The notes under the pieces are model-generated. The model did not search any database and was not told where the DNA came from. It saw only the letters and a program-made list of their open reading frames with translations. The position numbers and the translations under genes were made by a program. Source: Flocculibacter collagenilyticus (GTDB taxonomy: Bacteria > Pseudomonadota > Gammaproteobacteria > Enterobacterales > Alteromonadaceae). From it: DNA of 64,000 bases. Location of the stretch: the NCBI RefSeq assembly GCF_016469335.1, contig NZ_CP059888.1, positions 2,666,001-2,730,000 of the forward strand, read 5' to 3'. Positions 37,077 to 47,180 of the stretch are shown here, piece by piece. Position 1 is the first letter of the stretch. Each line of letters starts with the position of its first letter.

Positions 37077-37131
37077 ATAAAAAGCTGTGACCTTTAAGTG
37101 ACAACCTTATTTAGGATGAGGCAGCAAATAT

Positions 37132-37157
37132 AAAAAAAGCCCCTTGGGGCTTTTTTT
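37132..37157. terminator. Bidirectional terminator between exported protein gene and pssA
   Basis: Seven A, GCCCC-TT-GGGGC, seven T. Symmetrical, so it serves the plus-strand gene ending at 37076 and the minus-strand pssA ending at 37168. Confidence 0.92.
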
Positions 37158-37167
37158 ATATCATTAA

Positions 37168-38061
37168 CTAGTTTTTATCATTGCTCTCATTATCAGCATG
37201 AGCTTTTGGTTGTTCGGTCGCTCCATCCGCTTTAGCGGTTTGCTCAGAGTTGCTTTGTTTTTTATCTTTTTCAGCTGCTTGCTCGTGCTCATCAAAATCA
37301 GCATCATCACTGTCACCTATAAAATGCTCAAGCTTTAATTTGCGCACTCTACGTACCGTCATAACTGGGCCAGACAATGCGTAAAGTAAGAAAATAACCA
37401 GTAAAATCTCTGCTGGGCTATACGCAATAACAACAAACGCTAAAACAATTACCAGTACGGCTAAAAATGGTACTTTGCCGCGCCAGTCTACATCTTTAAA
37501 TGAGTTATAGCGGAAGTTACTTACCATTAATAATGCAATGAACATCGTGATTAATCCGACAAAAATCCCGTAATCTTTGCCATTAATCTGATAATCAGCG
37601 CCCACCCATACTAAAGAAGCAATAACAGATGCCGCTGAAGGAATAGCTAAACCTTGGAAGTAGCGTTTATCTGCAACACCTAGTTGTGTATTAAAGCGCG
37701 CTAAACGTAATGCACCACAAGCAACAAATAAGAAAGACGCTAACCAACCAAATTTTCCCATATCGCTCAGTGCCCAGTTATAAACAACTAATGCTGGGGC
37801 AATACCAAATGATACAATGTCCGCCATTGAGTCGTATTCTGCGCCAAAAGCACTCTGAGTGTTGGTTAACCGCGCGACTCGTCCATCTAATCCGTCAAAT
37901 ATCATTGCAATAAAAATAGCAATAGCGGCCGCTTCAAAGTGCCCATTCATGGATGACACTACAGCATAAAAACCCGAGAATAACCCTGCCGTAGTTAACA
38001 AGTTGGGAAGTAAATAAATGCCTTTTCTTTTTGCTGCTTCAGCGATTTTATGTTCTGTCAT
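37168..38061 (-). CDS. pssA: CDP-diacylglycerol-serine O-phosphatidyltransferase (PssA, type II)
   Basis: Makes phosphatidylserine, the precursor of phosphatidylethanolamine, in the inner membrane. 297 residues with about eight spans. The CDP-alcohol phosphotransferase motif DGx2ARx8Gx3Dx3D is complete (DGRVARLTN ... GAEYDSMAD). The C-terminal about 60 residues are hydrophilic, acidic then Lys/Glu/Ala-rich, and lie outside the catalytic domain. This is the membrane-type family, not the soluble E. coli PssA. Single gene with a bidirectional terminator after it. Confidence 0.93.
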   Translation of the reverse strand: MTEHKIAEAAKRKGIYLLPNLLTTAGLFSGFYAVVSSMNGHFEAAAIAIFIAMIFDGLDGRVARLTNTQSAFGAEYDSMADIVSFGIAPALVVYNWALSDMGKFGWLASFLFVACGALRLARFNTQLGVADKRYFQGLAIPSAASVIASLVWVGADYQINGKDYGIFVGLITMFIALLMVSNFRYNSFKDVDWRGKVPFLAVLVIVLAFVVIAYSPAEILLVIFLLYALSGPVMTVRRVRKLKLEHFIGDSDDADFDEHEQAAEKDKKQSNSEQTAKADGATEQPKAHADNESNDKN

Positions 38062-38460
38062 ATAGTTTTATCAACAACTCAATTAAATTCTATTTATTCT
38101 GGAATATTAAGCATTCAAAGTTGAATTTATTTTAATATCCATGCATTTTACGAAGCTCGAACCATAGCACATTTTGCTTAGGCATGCACAAAACCTATCG
38201 TATAGCTAAACATTTGTAACACATTAAGTTATTTGACTTAAAACGTGTTCGTCTTAATCATCAGTATTAAATAACCAATTCAACACACATCACTGTTAAT
38301 CAAGCCAAACGATTTAGCTGTTTACGTAAAAATACGTTTAATTTTTCAGCAGCTTCTATAATTAGTGAGTGAATTATAGCTTAAGATTGATTCGTCATGG
38401 CTTTTACATGCGGTTTAAAGGTAAATGTCATGAAGTCTTTCAACACTGTTTGGAGACATT
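38062..38460. other. Divergent region pssA / DUF4124 gene
   Basis: A 399-bp AT-rich gene-free region. I see no promoter with two good boxes, no operator palindrome and no reading frame worth listing. Only the GGAGA Shine-Dalgarno just before 38461 is clear. Confidence 0.5.
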
Positions 38461-38913
38461 ATGTTAAATGTAAAGACATTTATATGCATTGTTATTAGCA
38501 CCTTCGTTTATGTTTATACAACTAGTCTACTTGCATCCGCAAGCAGTACCACTGTTTATCGTTGGGTTGACGAAAGAGGTGTGATTCACTTTAGCCAAAC
38601 CAAGCCCGCTAGCGGTGAATATAAAAAAATGGAGGTAGAAGAAAGAATTAGCCCTGCTGTATCGTCATCTAACTTAGCAAGTAATAATGATAACAGTGGC
38701 AACTCACTCGCCGCAGAGTTTTCTGAAAAGGCATCTCAATTTTGCCAACGTGCAAAACTAAACGTCGAATTATTAAGCAGTAATGAAGAAATACAGATAA
38801 GAGATAAACGCGGTGAGTATAAAACACTTTCTCCAAGAGAGGTAAAGCAACAACGTGCACTGGCAAAACGACAAGTGAGCACGTTTTGTGGTGGTACAGC
38901 ATTAACGGAATAA
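38461..38913 (+). CDS. DUF4124 domain-containing periplasmic protein
   Basis: 150 residues. A Sec signal peptide (about 1-27) is followed by the DUF4124 core VYRWVDERGVIHFSQTKP, a small domain common in periplasmic proteins of gammaproteobacteria, then a variable charged tail with two Cys (in QFCQRAK and STFCGGT) that may form a disulfide. Function unknown. GGAGA with a 4-5 base spacer supports the ATG. Convergent with clpB. Confidence 0.85.
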   Translation: MLNVKTFICIVISTFVYVYTTSLLASASSTTVYRWVDERGVIHFSQTKPASGEYKKMEVEERISPAVSSSNLASNNDNSGNSLAAEFSEKASQFCQRAKLNVELLSSNEEIQIRDKRGEYKTLSPREVKQQRALAKRQVSTFCGGTALTE

Positions 38914-38938
38914 GATGACTCCGCTCAGCGGAGTCATC
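38914..38938. terminator. Hairpin between DUF4124 gene and clpB
   Basis: GATGACTCCGCT then AGCGGAGTCATC: a near-perfect 12-bp inverted repeat with almost no loop, starting right after the stop codon. No T-run on the plus strand and only TTATT on the minus strand, so it is a probable but not ideal bidirectional terminator. Confidence 0.55.
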
Positions 38939-38966
38939 ACTTACCCAGATAACCTATCGGCGTACG

Positions 38967-41555
38967 TTATTGTACGCCTTTACTTGCGCTGACCTTAAAC
39001 TCATCGTCAACTTCGTCAACTTTAATCGTTGCCCCGGGAGTAATTTTTCCAGACAGAATAGCCTGAGCCAATGTGTTTTCAATATTTTGTTGTACCGCAC
39101 GCTTTAACGGCCTAGCACCGTAGACGGGATCAAACCCTGCTTTAGCCAATTTATCCAGCGCAGCATCTGTAATAGTAAGCGTATAATCCTGCTCTTTTAA
39201 GCGTTGCTCAAGGTGTTTTAACTGAATCGAGGCAATAGACTTAATTTGGCTGTTATCGAGTGGATGGAACACTACGGTATCGTCAATGCGGTTAATAAAC
39301 TCAGGCCTAAAATGCTGAGCTAAGTTATCCATTAGCATATCTTTCATTTGATCATAACTTTGCTCTCTGTGATGCTCTTGGATAAGCGCTGAGCCAATGT
39401 TAGACGTCATGATAATTACCGTATTTTTAAAATCTACCGTGCGCCCTTTTCCGTCTGTTAATCGGCCATCATCAAGTACCTGTAGCAGAATATTAAATAC
39501 ATCTGGATGCGCTTTTTCCACTTCATCTAACAAGATAACTGAATAAGGCTTTCTTCTCACTGCTTCCGTTAGATAGCCCCCTTCTTCGTACCCTACATAG
39601 CCCGGAGGTGCTCCAACCAAACGCGCTACGGAATGTTTTTCCATAAACTCCGACATATCTATGCGTACCATCGCCTCTTCGGTATCAAATAAATAATGTG
39701 CTAGTGCCTTAGTTAATTCCGTTTTACCTACTCCCGTTGGGCCTAAAAATAAGAACGAGCCAATCGGTTTATTCGGATCTGCTAAGCCAGCACGAGATCG
39801 TCTAATCGCATTCGAAACCGCATTTACAGCTTCTTTTTGACCGATCACTCGTTGGTGTAAATTTTCTTCCATTCTTAATAGCTTATCACGCTCGCCTTCA
39901 AGCATTTTTGAAACAGGAATACCTGTCCAGCGTGATAACACTTCAGCAATTTCGTTATCGCTGACTTTATTTCGCAACAAACTCATGTCTTGCATTTCAG
40001 CTTGCGATGCCAAATCTAATTTCTTTTCTAGCTCAGGGATACGGCCATACTGTAACTCTGACATACGTTGTAGATCACCTGCACGGCGGGCAAAATCTAA
40101 GTCTAAGCGCGCTTGCTCAAGCTCTTCTTTAATGTGTTGCGTGCCTTGCAATGCTGCTTTTTCAGCATGCCAAACTTCTTCTAATTCATTGTACTTTTGA
40201 TCAAGTTCGCGCATATCTTGACGGATAATCTCGCGACGCTTTTTACTAGCCTCATCGATTTCTTTATCAAGCGCGTTATCTTCTAGCTTTAATTGAATGA
40301 TGCGTCGCTCTAACCGGTCAAGCGCCTCTGGTTTAGAGTCAATTTGCATACGAATACTTGATGCCGCTTCATCAATAAGGTCAATGGCTTTGTCGGGTAG
40401 TTGGCGATCACTAATATAACGGTGGCTTAATGACGCAGCAGCAACGATAGCAGGATCAGTAATATCTACCGAATGATGAATTTCGTAACGCTCTTTTAAA
40501 CCTCGTAAAATTGCAATGGTGTCTTCTACATTTGGCTCTTCTACAAGGACTTTTTGAAAACGACGCTCTAATGCAGCATCTTTTTCAATGTACATTCGGT
40601 ACTCGTCAAGCGTGGTGGCTCCCACACAGTGTAGCTCTCCTCTAGCTAATGCAGGCTTTAACATATTACCGGCATCCATTGCGCCGTCGGTTTTACCCGC
40701 CCCCACCATGGTATGAATTTCATCAATGAATAGAATGACTGAGCCTTCTTCTTTTGCTAACTCATTGAGTACCGCTTTTAATCGCTCTTCAAATTCACCA
40801 CGGTATTTGGCCCCAGCAACCAGCGCTCCCATATCTAAGGAAAGCACACGTTTATTTTTAAGGCCTTCTGGCACTTCGCCATTAATAATACGTTGTGCCA
40901 ATCCTTCCACAATAGCCGTTTTACCAACGCCCGGTTCACCAATTAATACTGGGTTATTCTTCGTTCTACGCTGTAATACCTGTACCGTTCTGCGTATTTC
41001 TTCATCGCGGCCTATAACCGGATCTAATTTCCCTTGCTCTGCTCTTGCGGTTAAATCAAGGGTGTATTTTTCAAGTGCTTGGCGAGTATTCTCGGCATTT
41101 TGATCTTCGATTTTTTGTCCGCCACGTAATGTTTCAATTGCTTGTTCAATTTTAGCTTTATCAGCACCAAGTAATCGCAGAATATCGCCCAATGCGCCTT
41201 TATCTTCTAACGCTGCTAATACAAAAATCTCACTGGAAATAAATTTATCTTTCCGTTTTTGTGAGTATTTATCACACAAGTTGAATAGGTTAACCATTTG
41301 CGGTGATAACTGAACATCACCACCAATTCCCTCTACTTTGGCGATGCGGTCCAATGCTTGCGAAATTTTAGAGCGCAAGTCAGTTACATTAATATTTGCC
41401 TGATTAAGTAAAACGCGAACGCTGCCGCCTTCTTGATCTAACAATGCGTTCATTAAATGCACAGGCTCGATATACTGATGATCGCGACCCAGCGCCAAAG
41501 ATTGTGCATCTGATATTGCTAATTGAAATTTACTAGTAAGACGGTCTAATCGCAT
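38967..41555 (-). CDS. clpB: ClpB disaggregase
   Basis: Hexameric AAA+ chaperone that resolubilises aggregates with DnaK. 862 residues: Clp N domain (about 1-145), NBD1 with Walker A GEPGVGKT (about 205) and Walker B LFIDEIHT, the coiled-coil M domain (about 400-520) that distinguishes ClpB from ClpA, and NBD2 with GPTGVGKT (about 605) and [11 protein letters not shown]. No ClpP-binding loop is expected. GAGGG precedes the ATG. A heat-shock-type promoter lies upstream (41594-41623). Neighbours pgeF, rluD and bamD are the standard set. Confidence 0.98.
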   Translation of the reverse strand: MRLDRLTSKFQLAISDAQSLALGRDHQYIEPVHLMNALLDQEGGSVRVLLNQANINVTDLRSKISQALDRIAKVEGIGGDVQLSPQMVNLFNLCDKYSQKRKDKFISSEIFVLAALEDKGALGDILRLLGADKAKIEQAIETLRGGQKIEDQNAENTRQALEKYTLDLTARAEQGKLDPVIGRDEEIRRTVQVLQRRTKNNPVLIGEPGVGKTAIVEGLAQRIINGEVPEGLKNKRVLSLDMGALVAGAKYRGEFEERLKAVLNELAKEEGSVILFIDEIHTMVGAGKTDGAMDAGNMLKPALARGELHCVGATTLDEYRMYIEKDAALERRFQKVLVEEPNVEDTIAILRGLKERYEIHHSVDITDPAIVAAASLSHRYISDRQLPDKAIDLIDEAASSIRMQIDSKPEALDRLERRIIQLKLEDNALDKEIDEASKKRREIIRQDMRELDQKYNELEEVWHAEKAALQGTQHIKEELEQARLDLDFARRAGDLQRMSELQYGRIPELEKKLDLASQAEMQDMSLLRNKVSDNEIAEVLSRWTGIPVSKMLEGERDKLLRMEENLHQRVIGQKEAVNAVSNAIRRSRAGLADPNKPIGSFLFLGPTGVGKTELTKALAHYLFDTEEAMVRIDMSEFMEKHSVARLVGAPPGYVGYEEGGYLTEAVRRKPYSVILLDEVEKAHPDVFNILLQVLDDGRLTDGKGRTVDFKNTVIIMTSNIGSALIQEHHREQSYDQMKDMLMDNLAQHFRPEFINRIDDTVVFHPLDNSQIKSIASIQLKHLEQRLKEQDYTLTITDAALDKLAKAGFDPVYGARPLKRAVQQNIENTLAQAILSGKITPGATIKVDEVDDEFKVSASKGVQ

Positions 41556-41593
41556 ATCTTCACCCTCAAAGAATTTTTCTGTTTGCTTTCTTC

Positions 41594-41623
41594 TAAATAG
41601 GTGCTTAATAACGTTTTTTCAAT
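41594..41623 (-). promoter_or_regulatory. Sigma-32-type heat-shock promoter for clpB
   Basis: Minus strand: ATTGAAA (complement 41617-41623), 14 bp, ACCTATTTA (complement 41594-41602). Against the sigma-32 consensus CTTGAAA / CCCCATNTA this has one and two mismatches with normal spacing. Lies 39 bp before the clpB ATG. Binding inferred. Confidence 0.6.
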
Positions 41624-41690
41624 TAATGGCGTGTAAAAACAAACAGAAACATGGAATATATAATACTAACTAGATGAGTATTAACGTTTT

Positions 41691-42467
41691 TTAGCTAGCA
41701 ATCCAAATTAAACTAGCCATTCTGCCAGTGACACCGTCACGTCGGTAAGAGAAAAAGCGAGGATCAGTGAAAGTGCATTCTTCTCCGCCAAAAATATCAG
41801 TAACTCCAGCACGATTTAATCGAAGTTTGGCTAGCTGGTAGATGTCTGCTAACCACTTTTTGCCTTCAATGTTAAATGCTTTACTGTCTTGTGGGTTTTT
41901 AGCGATAAAAAACTTATATACATCTTGGCCTACTTCAAACTTTGTAGCACCAATAGCAGGCCCTAGCCATACCAGTATATCGGCAGGTTCACAGTGAAAT
42001 AATGCTAACGTTTGTTCAATAATCCCAGCGCCTAAACCTCGCCACCCCGCATGCACTGCGGCAACTTGCGTCCCCTGCTTGTTCGTAAATAAAAGCGGCA
42101 AGCAATCCGCGGTAAGCACGGTACATACAACATTTTCCAATGCCGTAAGACTTCCATCGCACTCCGGAGCAAATTCAGGTGTGCGCGCATTGGCCTGAAA
42201 AGTCGCTAAATAGTCTTCGGAAATATGAATAACGTGAGTGCCATGCACTTGGTTTAACCAAATTGGCTTACTCGGAAGGTCTAACTGTTCTTGAAGAAGT
42301 GTTCTATTCGCAGTTACGTGACTGGTGTTATCACCAACGTGCTGCGCTAAGTTAAATGATTGATAAGGAGGAGCAGACAGCCCGCCTGCACGAGAAGTGA
42401 CATAAGCCTTAATCTGTGCAGGTGCTGGCCAATTAGGTTGAATGATATCAATCAAGCATCTCATCCA
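41691..42467 (-). CDS. pgeF: PgeF/YfiH peptidoglycan editing factor (purine nucleoside phosphorylase-like)
   Basis: Laccase-domain (DUF152/LACC1) protein. E. coli YfiH removes wrongly placed Ser from peptidoglycan precursors; other members act on purine nucleosides. 258 residues. Conserved metal-site and family motifs: NQVHGTHV, LTADCLPLLF and AVHAGWRGLGAGI. The start is uncertain: ATG at 42467 overlaps rluD by 20 bp, and a TTG at 42458 would align best with E. coli YfiH. Translation is probably coupled to rluD. Confidence 0.9.
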   Translation of the reverse strand, partial: WMRCLIDIIQPNWPAPAQIKAYVTSRAGGLSAPPYQSFNLAQHVGDNTSHVTANRTLLQEQLDLPSKPIWLNQVHGTHVIHISEDYLATFQANARTPEFAPECDGSLTALENVVCTVLTADCLPLLFTNKQGTQVAAVHAGWRGLGAGIIEQTLALFHCEPADILVWLGPAIGATKFEVGQDVYKFFIAKNPQDSKAFNIEGKKWLADIYQLAKLRLNRAGVTDIFGGEECTFTDPRFFSYRRDGVTGRMASLIWIAS

Positions 42468-43425
42468 GATGTAATTTAGTGTCTTCACGCAGTGCGAGTG
42501 TTAATGCCACCATATCATCAGGAATTGGGGCGTGCCATTCCATTTCTTCACCAGTAATAGGATGGTGTAACTTTAGCATCGCCGCGTGTAATGCCTGACG
42601 TTTGAACTGCTTTAGCGTTTCTCTTAGCTCATCTGACGCATTCTTTGGTGGCCTTGGTCTACCACCATACACCGGATCACCAACAAGAGGGTGTGTTAAA
42701 TGCGACATATGCACCCTAATTTGGTGAGTACGCCCAGTTTCCAGCCTTAACCTTAAACGAGTATGAAGACGGAACTTCTCGGCAACGCGATAATGAGTAA
42801 TAGCAGGTTTACCCAACTCATTAATGGCCATTTGCGTACGTTTTGTTGGATGCCTGCCAATTGGCTTTTCTACCGTACCGCCCGCGGTCATGATGCCGTT
42901 ACAAATAGCTTCATATTCACGCGTTATCAGCCTTTCTTGTAAGTCAGCTACTAAATGAGTTTGGGCCGGAATCGTTTTCGCAATAACCATTAAACCGGTC
43001 GTTTCCTTATCCAAGCGGTGTACTATTCCTGCTCGTGGTACGTTAGCAATGTCTGGATATTTATGTAGCAACGCATTAAGCACAGTACCATCAGGAGTGC
43101 CAGCTCCAGGATGTACAACCAAGCCTGCTGGCTTATTGATAACTAAAATATCATCATCTTCGTAAACAATATCAAGTTCGATATTCTGAGGCACCCAGCG
43201 CACTTCTTCTTCGATGACGGTTTCAATACAGATGGTTTCACCACCCATCACTTTTTCTCGGGGCTTATCTACAACAACGCCGTCAACGGTAACGGCCTTA
43301 TCTTTGATCCACTCTTTAATTCGAGTGCGTGAATAGTCTGGGAACAATTCTGCAAGAACTTGGTCTAAGCGTTTACCAAGTTGTGATTCGGAGACTTCTG
43401 AAGATAAAGATATGTGTTCTGCCAT
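42448..43425 (-). CDS. rluD: 23S rRNA pseudouridine(1911/1915/1917) synthase
   Basis: Makes three pseudouridines in helix 69 of 23S rRNA. 325 residues: an N-terminal S4 RNA-binding domain (about 18-80) and the RluA-type catalytic domain with the active-site Asp in IVHRLDKETTGLMV and the later motifs HTRLRLRLETGRTHQIRVH. Divergent from bamD, with pgeF overlapping its 3' end; this is the conserved bamD/rluD/pgeF/clpB neighbourhood. Confidence 0.97.
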   Translation of the reverse strand: MAEHISLSSEVSESQLGKRLDQVLAELFPDYSRTRIKEWIKDKAVTVDGVVVDKPREKVMGGETICIETVIEEEVRWVPQNIELDIVYEDDDILVINKPAGLVVHPGAGTPDGTVLNALLHKYPDIANVPRAGIVHRLDKETTGLMVIAKTIPAQTHLVADLQERLITREYEAICNGIMTAGGTVEKPIGRHPTKRTQMAINELGKPAITHYRVAEKFRLHTRLRLRLETGRTHQIRVHMSHLTHPLVGDPVYGGRPRPPKNASDELRETLKQFKRQALHAAMLKLHHPITGEEMEWHAPIPDDMVALTLALREDTKLHLDEMLD

Positions 43426-43559
43426 TAATTAAGACCATAATTGTGAAAACAAAAGAAATAAATACAATTTGTCAGTGCATGCATGTCGCGACTGGAGTAC
43501 AATCGATTCGCTTAAATATGAATCGACGTTTAAATTTAAACCTGCATAATACTTGTTTT

Positions 43560-43588
43560 TCAACACTGTATACAGCGCTAATTATAAT
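43560..43588 (+). promoter_or_regulatory. Candidate promoter for bamD
   Basis: TCAACA (43560-43565), 17 bp, perfect -10 TATAAT (43583-43588). The start of transcription would be about 18 bp before the chosen bamD ATG at 43613, which excludes the longer reading-frame start at 43553. Confidence 0.5.
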
Positions 43589-43612
43589 TATAGAAGTGAC
43601 CAAAGTAGATTT

Positions 43613-44368
43613 ATGATTAAATTTAGGAAATTATCCATTCTTATCATGGCTGGTGCATTAGCAGCATGCTCTTCAAGTTCTGATGAACAGATTCAAAAAA
43701 TACCAGACCGTTCTGCACAAGCGCTTTATCAAGATGCAAAAGAAACGTTGGAAGCTGGTTTACATACGAAAGCAATTCAATTACTTACTGCGCTTAACTC
43801 TCGCTACCCTTTTGGCCCGTTTTCAAAACAAGCTCAGCTAGACTTGATATATGCGTATTACAAAGTAGGTGACGTTGCACAAGCTACCGCCACCATTGAT
43901 CGTTTTGTTCGTTTGAATCCTAATCATCCTGATTTAGATTATGTAACCTATATGCGCGGTGTGGTAAATATGGAAGCGAGTGAAAACGCGTTTCAAGAAT
44001 TCTTCGGTATTGACCGTGCCGACCGTGACGCTTCCACTGTTCGAGAGTCATTTAAAGACTTTCAAAAAGTAACTCAACTATATCCTGACAGTAAGTATGC
44101 AGCTGATGCAAAAAAACGTATGGCGTTTTTATTAAACAAATTAGCTCGCAGGGAACTAATGATTGCTGAGTATTACACCAATCGAGGTGCGCATTTGGCA
44201 GCAGCTAACCGTGGTAAATATGTGTTAGAGAATTACCCTAATTCGCCACATGTTGAGCAAGCGCTCGAAATAATGATTGAGAGTTATGGCATTCTTGGGT
44301 TAAACGACTTAAAAGAAGATGCTATTGAAGCTCTTAAATTAAACTTTCCTGATAACGACGAATATTAA
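43613..44368 (+). CDS. bamD: Outer membrane assembly lipoprotein BamD
   Basis: Essential lipoprotein of the BAM complex that inserts beta-barrel proteins. 251 residues from the ATG at 43613 (MIKFRKLSILIM), which gives a proper lipoprotein signal (GALAAC, Cys about residue 19); the in-frame ATG 20 codons upstream would bury it. Five TPR-like repeats follow, including ALYQDAKETLEAGLHTKAI and YPFGPFSKQAQLDLIYAYYK. A candidate promoter lies just upstream and a strong terminator downstream. Confidence 0.95.
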   Translation: MIKFRKLSILIMAGALAACSSSSDEQIQKIPDRSAQALYQDAKETLEAGLHTKAIQLLTALNSRYPFGPFSKQAQLDLIYAYYKVGDVAQATATIDRFVRLNPNHPDLDYVTYMRGVVNMEASENAFQEFFGIDRADRDASTVRESFKDFQKVTQLYPDSKYAADAKKRMAFLLNKLARRELMIAEYYTNRGAHLAAANRGKYVLENYPNSPHVEQALEIMIESYGILGLNDLKEDAIEALKLNFPDNDEY

Positions 44369-44382
44369 AGTTTTAAGCTAAT

Positions 44383-44407
44383 AAGCCGGTTATTTACCGG
44401 CTTTTTT
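44383..44407 (+). terminator. Terminator after bamD
   Basis: AAGCCGGT-TATTT-ACCGGCTT followed by six T in total. Directional for bamD. It abuts the stop codon of the convergent minus-strand gene at 44406. Confidence 0.9.
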
Positions 44408-45962
44408 ATTGCGATTTAATTTCATACTCTAACTGCAACAATCGTTCTTCAGCATAAGGGTGGCCAAGTTTTTTTGCTTGCTTATACCACTCAAGCGCTT
44501 CTTTTTTATTCACGCCTACCGTAATACCCTCGTCATAAAATCGTGCGAGGTGAAAACTTGCTAGCACATTATGTCTAAGTGCCGCCTGTTCATACCATTC
44601 AAATGCAGCTTCTAAATCCTTGCCAATTCCCCAGCCGTTTTCATAAGCTTTACCCACAAAGTATTGCGCGTACGGATCGCCAGCTTGTGCGGCTTTGTGA
44701 TACCAAAGGTATGCTTTTTCTAAGTTTTGCTTTACTTGCTGACCTTCAATATACAAATGCGCCAAACTTAGCTGTGCTGGAATAAACCCCGCTGAAGCTG
44801 ATTGTGTTAACCAATAAACCGCTTTACTGTACTCACCTAAATTAACCTTTTCGTGCGCTAATAAATATTGTGCGTGGTTAAAACCTAGCTCGGCTGAGCG
44901 TTCTAACCAATGTAAATATGGTGCAATGTAGCCTGTTTTTTTCACGGCTTTCGCAATACTAATCGTGTACGGAATAACATCACTAATACCTTGTGCTAGC
45001 TTATCTTGCATTATTTTAAGGTACATTGGCGGTATGCTTTCTTCGTAAAAACGCATAAAGTTCACATCCATTGCAGGCCTTAACACATACCCGCCGTCAC
45101 TGTTACACGCTTCTGTGACGTAGTAGTCGTTATTTTTTTTAAATTTAAACCAAGGTAATGTGAGTAAGTTCGGGTTAATGCGCGAGTCAACGTGTTCAGG
45201 CATCCATACTACGTTACTGCCTAACACTTTAGGATAATTGCCTACGCACAACTCCTGCTGCTGCTCTTTACTCCAAGGATATTCATCTTTAAAACCTAAC
45301 ACATGTGCAAACTCATGAATAAATACGCGAATATCATCCTGATTGTTTAGGTAAATAATGCCATTATTGAAATTAGCAGTGCCTTTGCCTGCAATCACCA
45401 CCACCACGCTTACCGTTTTATCAATCTGTAAATCTACCAATTTTGCGGCATCGCATTGTATTCGCTGTTTTTGTCTATTATTACAAGCTATCTGACTTGA
45501 TTTCACTAACAAGCTGGGTTTAAAACATACTGGCAACGTGCCAACTTGCTGATGTTGTTTAAATTGTTTTATTAATAAATTGGCGTGGGCTAAATCTTCG
45601 TTTGTTGCCGCAATAAATTGAAGCGTAATCTTACAGTTTGCTGAACTCTGTACGTGTTGTTTTTCTAACAAGGCAAATGAAGGGGTAGTTAAAAAAGGAG
45701 GAATGGAGTCAATCGGTGTATTATCCGCCCAAAAAGCTGGTTGAAGTAAGCTATTCGACTCTTTTTTAGCTACAACACTATCTACCTTGATTGTCTCTAT
45801 TTGCCTACTGTGATCTTTCTCACTAACAACTAAGGAAAGATGATTTGTTTGATTAGTGGCATCAGAAAGTGTTGTTTCTGCCAAAGCGCTCTCACAAAAG
45901 AACGACACCAAAAAAACAACAAGCAAAAATCGTATACAACACACGTTAGATCGGAAAAACAT
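44406..45962 (-). CDS. Secreted metzincin-like zinc peptidase fused to Sel1-like repeats
   Basis: 518 residues. Sec signal peptide (about 1-28, ending ESALA). A central domain contains H216-E217-x-x-H220-x-x-G223-x-x-D226 (IHEFAHVLGFKDEY), the metzincin zinc motif with Asp as third ligand, and downstream NFMRFYEES, which may act as the Met-turn. Four or five Sel1-like repeats follow (about 340-515), for example AQLSLAHLYIEGQ, AQYFVGKAYENGWGIGKD and ASFHLARFYDEGITVG. Probably a periplasmic or extracellular metallopeptidase with a protein-binding solenoid. Substrate unknown. It precedes nothing in an operon; nlpI lies 55 bp upstream on the same strand. Confidence 0.8.
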   Translation of the reverse strand: MFFRSNVCCIRFLLVVFLVSFFCESALAETTLSDATNQTNHLSLVVSEKDHSRQIETIKVDSVVAKKESNSLLQPAFWADNTPIDSIPPFLTTPSFALLEKQHVQSSANCKITLQFIAATNEDLAHANLLIKQFKQHQQVGTLPVCFKPSLLVKSSQIACNNRQKQRIQCDAAKLVDLQIDKTVSVVVVIAGKGTANFNNGIIYLNNQDDIRVFIHEFAHVLGFKDEYPWSKEQQQELCVGNYPKVLGSNVVWMPEHVDSRINPNLLTLPWFKFKKNNDYYVTEACNSDGGYVLRPAMDVNFMRFYEESIPPMYLKIMQDKLAQGISDVIPYTISIAKAVKKTGYIAPYLHWLERSAELGFNHAQYLLAHEKVNLGEYSKAVYWLTQSASAGFIPAQLSLAHLYIEGQQVKQNLEKAYLWYHKAAQAGDPYAQYFVGKAYENGWGIGKDLEAAFEWYEQAALRHNVLASFHLARFYDEGITVGVNKKEALEWYKQAKKLGHPYAEERLLQLEYEIKSQ

Positions 45963-46017
45963 TAGCTTTTACTATATTAAAAATATACTGAACTTAAATA
46001 GTCGTTTGCATAGCAGT

Positions 46018-46944
46018 TTAAATACTACCACCATTTTCTTGAGTCGAACGCTCCTTCGCTTTTTGGGCTCTCATTCTATTTAACTCAAGCTTGGCATATT
46101 TATGCTCAACATACTCATATACATTTGTTGCTAATGATAATTTATAAAAATTAGCTGCAATACCAGTATCACCTTTCATTGCGCTTAGTTTGCCTAAATA
46201 AAAATAAGCTTCGCAAAGCCTATCTGCAAGCTCATGGTTAGTACTGATGCCTTCTGTCAGGCCTTTTAAAAATTGATCTGGTGTGATCTCTTCAAGAAAT
46301 AGCGATGTTAATTGATAAGCCCATTGCGACTCATCAATTTTTTCTTGGCTTGAAGATAGTCTATTTTTAGCAGCAAGTACATCAACCTCATACTCGGCAA
46401 TATAAAGCCAAACTGCACGATATGGATCATCTTCGTCAAGTTCATAAAATGCTTCAAAGTCATCAACCGCTAGTTTAAAGCGACCGCCATAATATAATGA
46501 AATACCACGATTTAAGTATGCAAATGAAAAATCTGGTTGTAACTCCAAAGTAGAATCGAATGCTTCATAAGCTTCAGCGAAATCTTCGGCAAGCGTAAAG
46601 TGGATCCCAATAAAGTTATACGCATCAGCAAGATCGGGTTTAAGCCGTATGGCACGATTGAAGTCTAAGCGAGCTAATGACTTTAGACCGATACTGTCGT
46701 ATATCACTCCGCGGTCATAATATAGCTTGGCACGTTGTTCGTCTGTTAACTCTGCGCGTTGTAATATTTCGCCTAACTTAATTAACGTAAGTTCACTTTT
46801 ATAGCTAACTGATAATGGCTCAGCCAAAATCACATGTTCCAGCGAAGGTTTGCTATTAACTACAACTGACTTTGAAGACGTACTAGCGCAACCAGATAGG
46901 CATAAAATGAAAAAAAACAAATACAAACAGAGCTGTAGTTTCAT
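46018..46944 (-). CDS. nlpI: NlpI-type TPR lipoprotein
   Basis: 308 residues. Lipoprotein signal (CLSGC, Cys about residue 19), then TPR repeats: AKLYYDRGVIYDSIGL, ADAYNFIGIHFTLAEDFAEAYEAF and SFAYLNRGISLYYGG. NlpI scaffolds cell-wall hydrolases and their degradation by Prc at the outer membrane. In E. coli nlpI follows pnp directly; here an MscS gene on the other strand lies between them. The Sel1-peptidase gene is 55 bp downstream and may share its transcript. Confidence 0.9.
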   Translation of the reverse strand: MKLQLCLYLFFFILCLSGCASTSSKSVVVNSKPSLEHVILAEPLSVSYKSELTLIKLGEILQRAELTDEQRAKLYYDRGVIYDSIGLKSLARLDFNRAIRLKPDLADAYNFIGIHFTLAEDFAEAYEAFDSTLELQPDFSFAYLNRGISLYYGGRFKLAVDDFEAFYELDEDDPYRAVWLYIAEYEVDVLAAKNRLSSSQEKIDESQWAYQLTSLFLEEITPDQFLKGLTEGISTNHELADRLCEAYFYLGKLSAMKGDTGIAANFYKLSLATNVYEYVEHKYAKLELNRMRAQKAKERSTQENGGSI

Positions 46945-47180
46945 AATTCACAACTTTAGAAAATTGATAAGCGTTTAGAGGCTATTAGAACATAAAAAAA
47001 TATTTACGAACAGAATTAAGCTTAGGAGTAATAAAGGAATTTTGCTAACTTTTATATGAGGAGCACACCTTACTACCTGCTTGGATTCTTTTTGGTAAGT
47101 CTCTCAAAGTTATAAATATATTCTACACTTACACAACAACGGCACTCATTAATCTAAAACAATAATTCAGGAGTGAAGCA

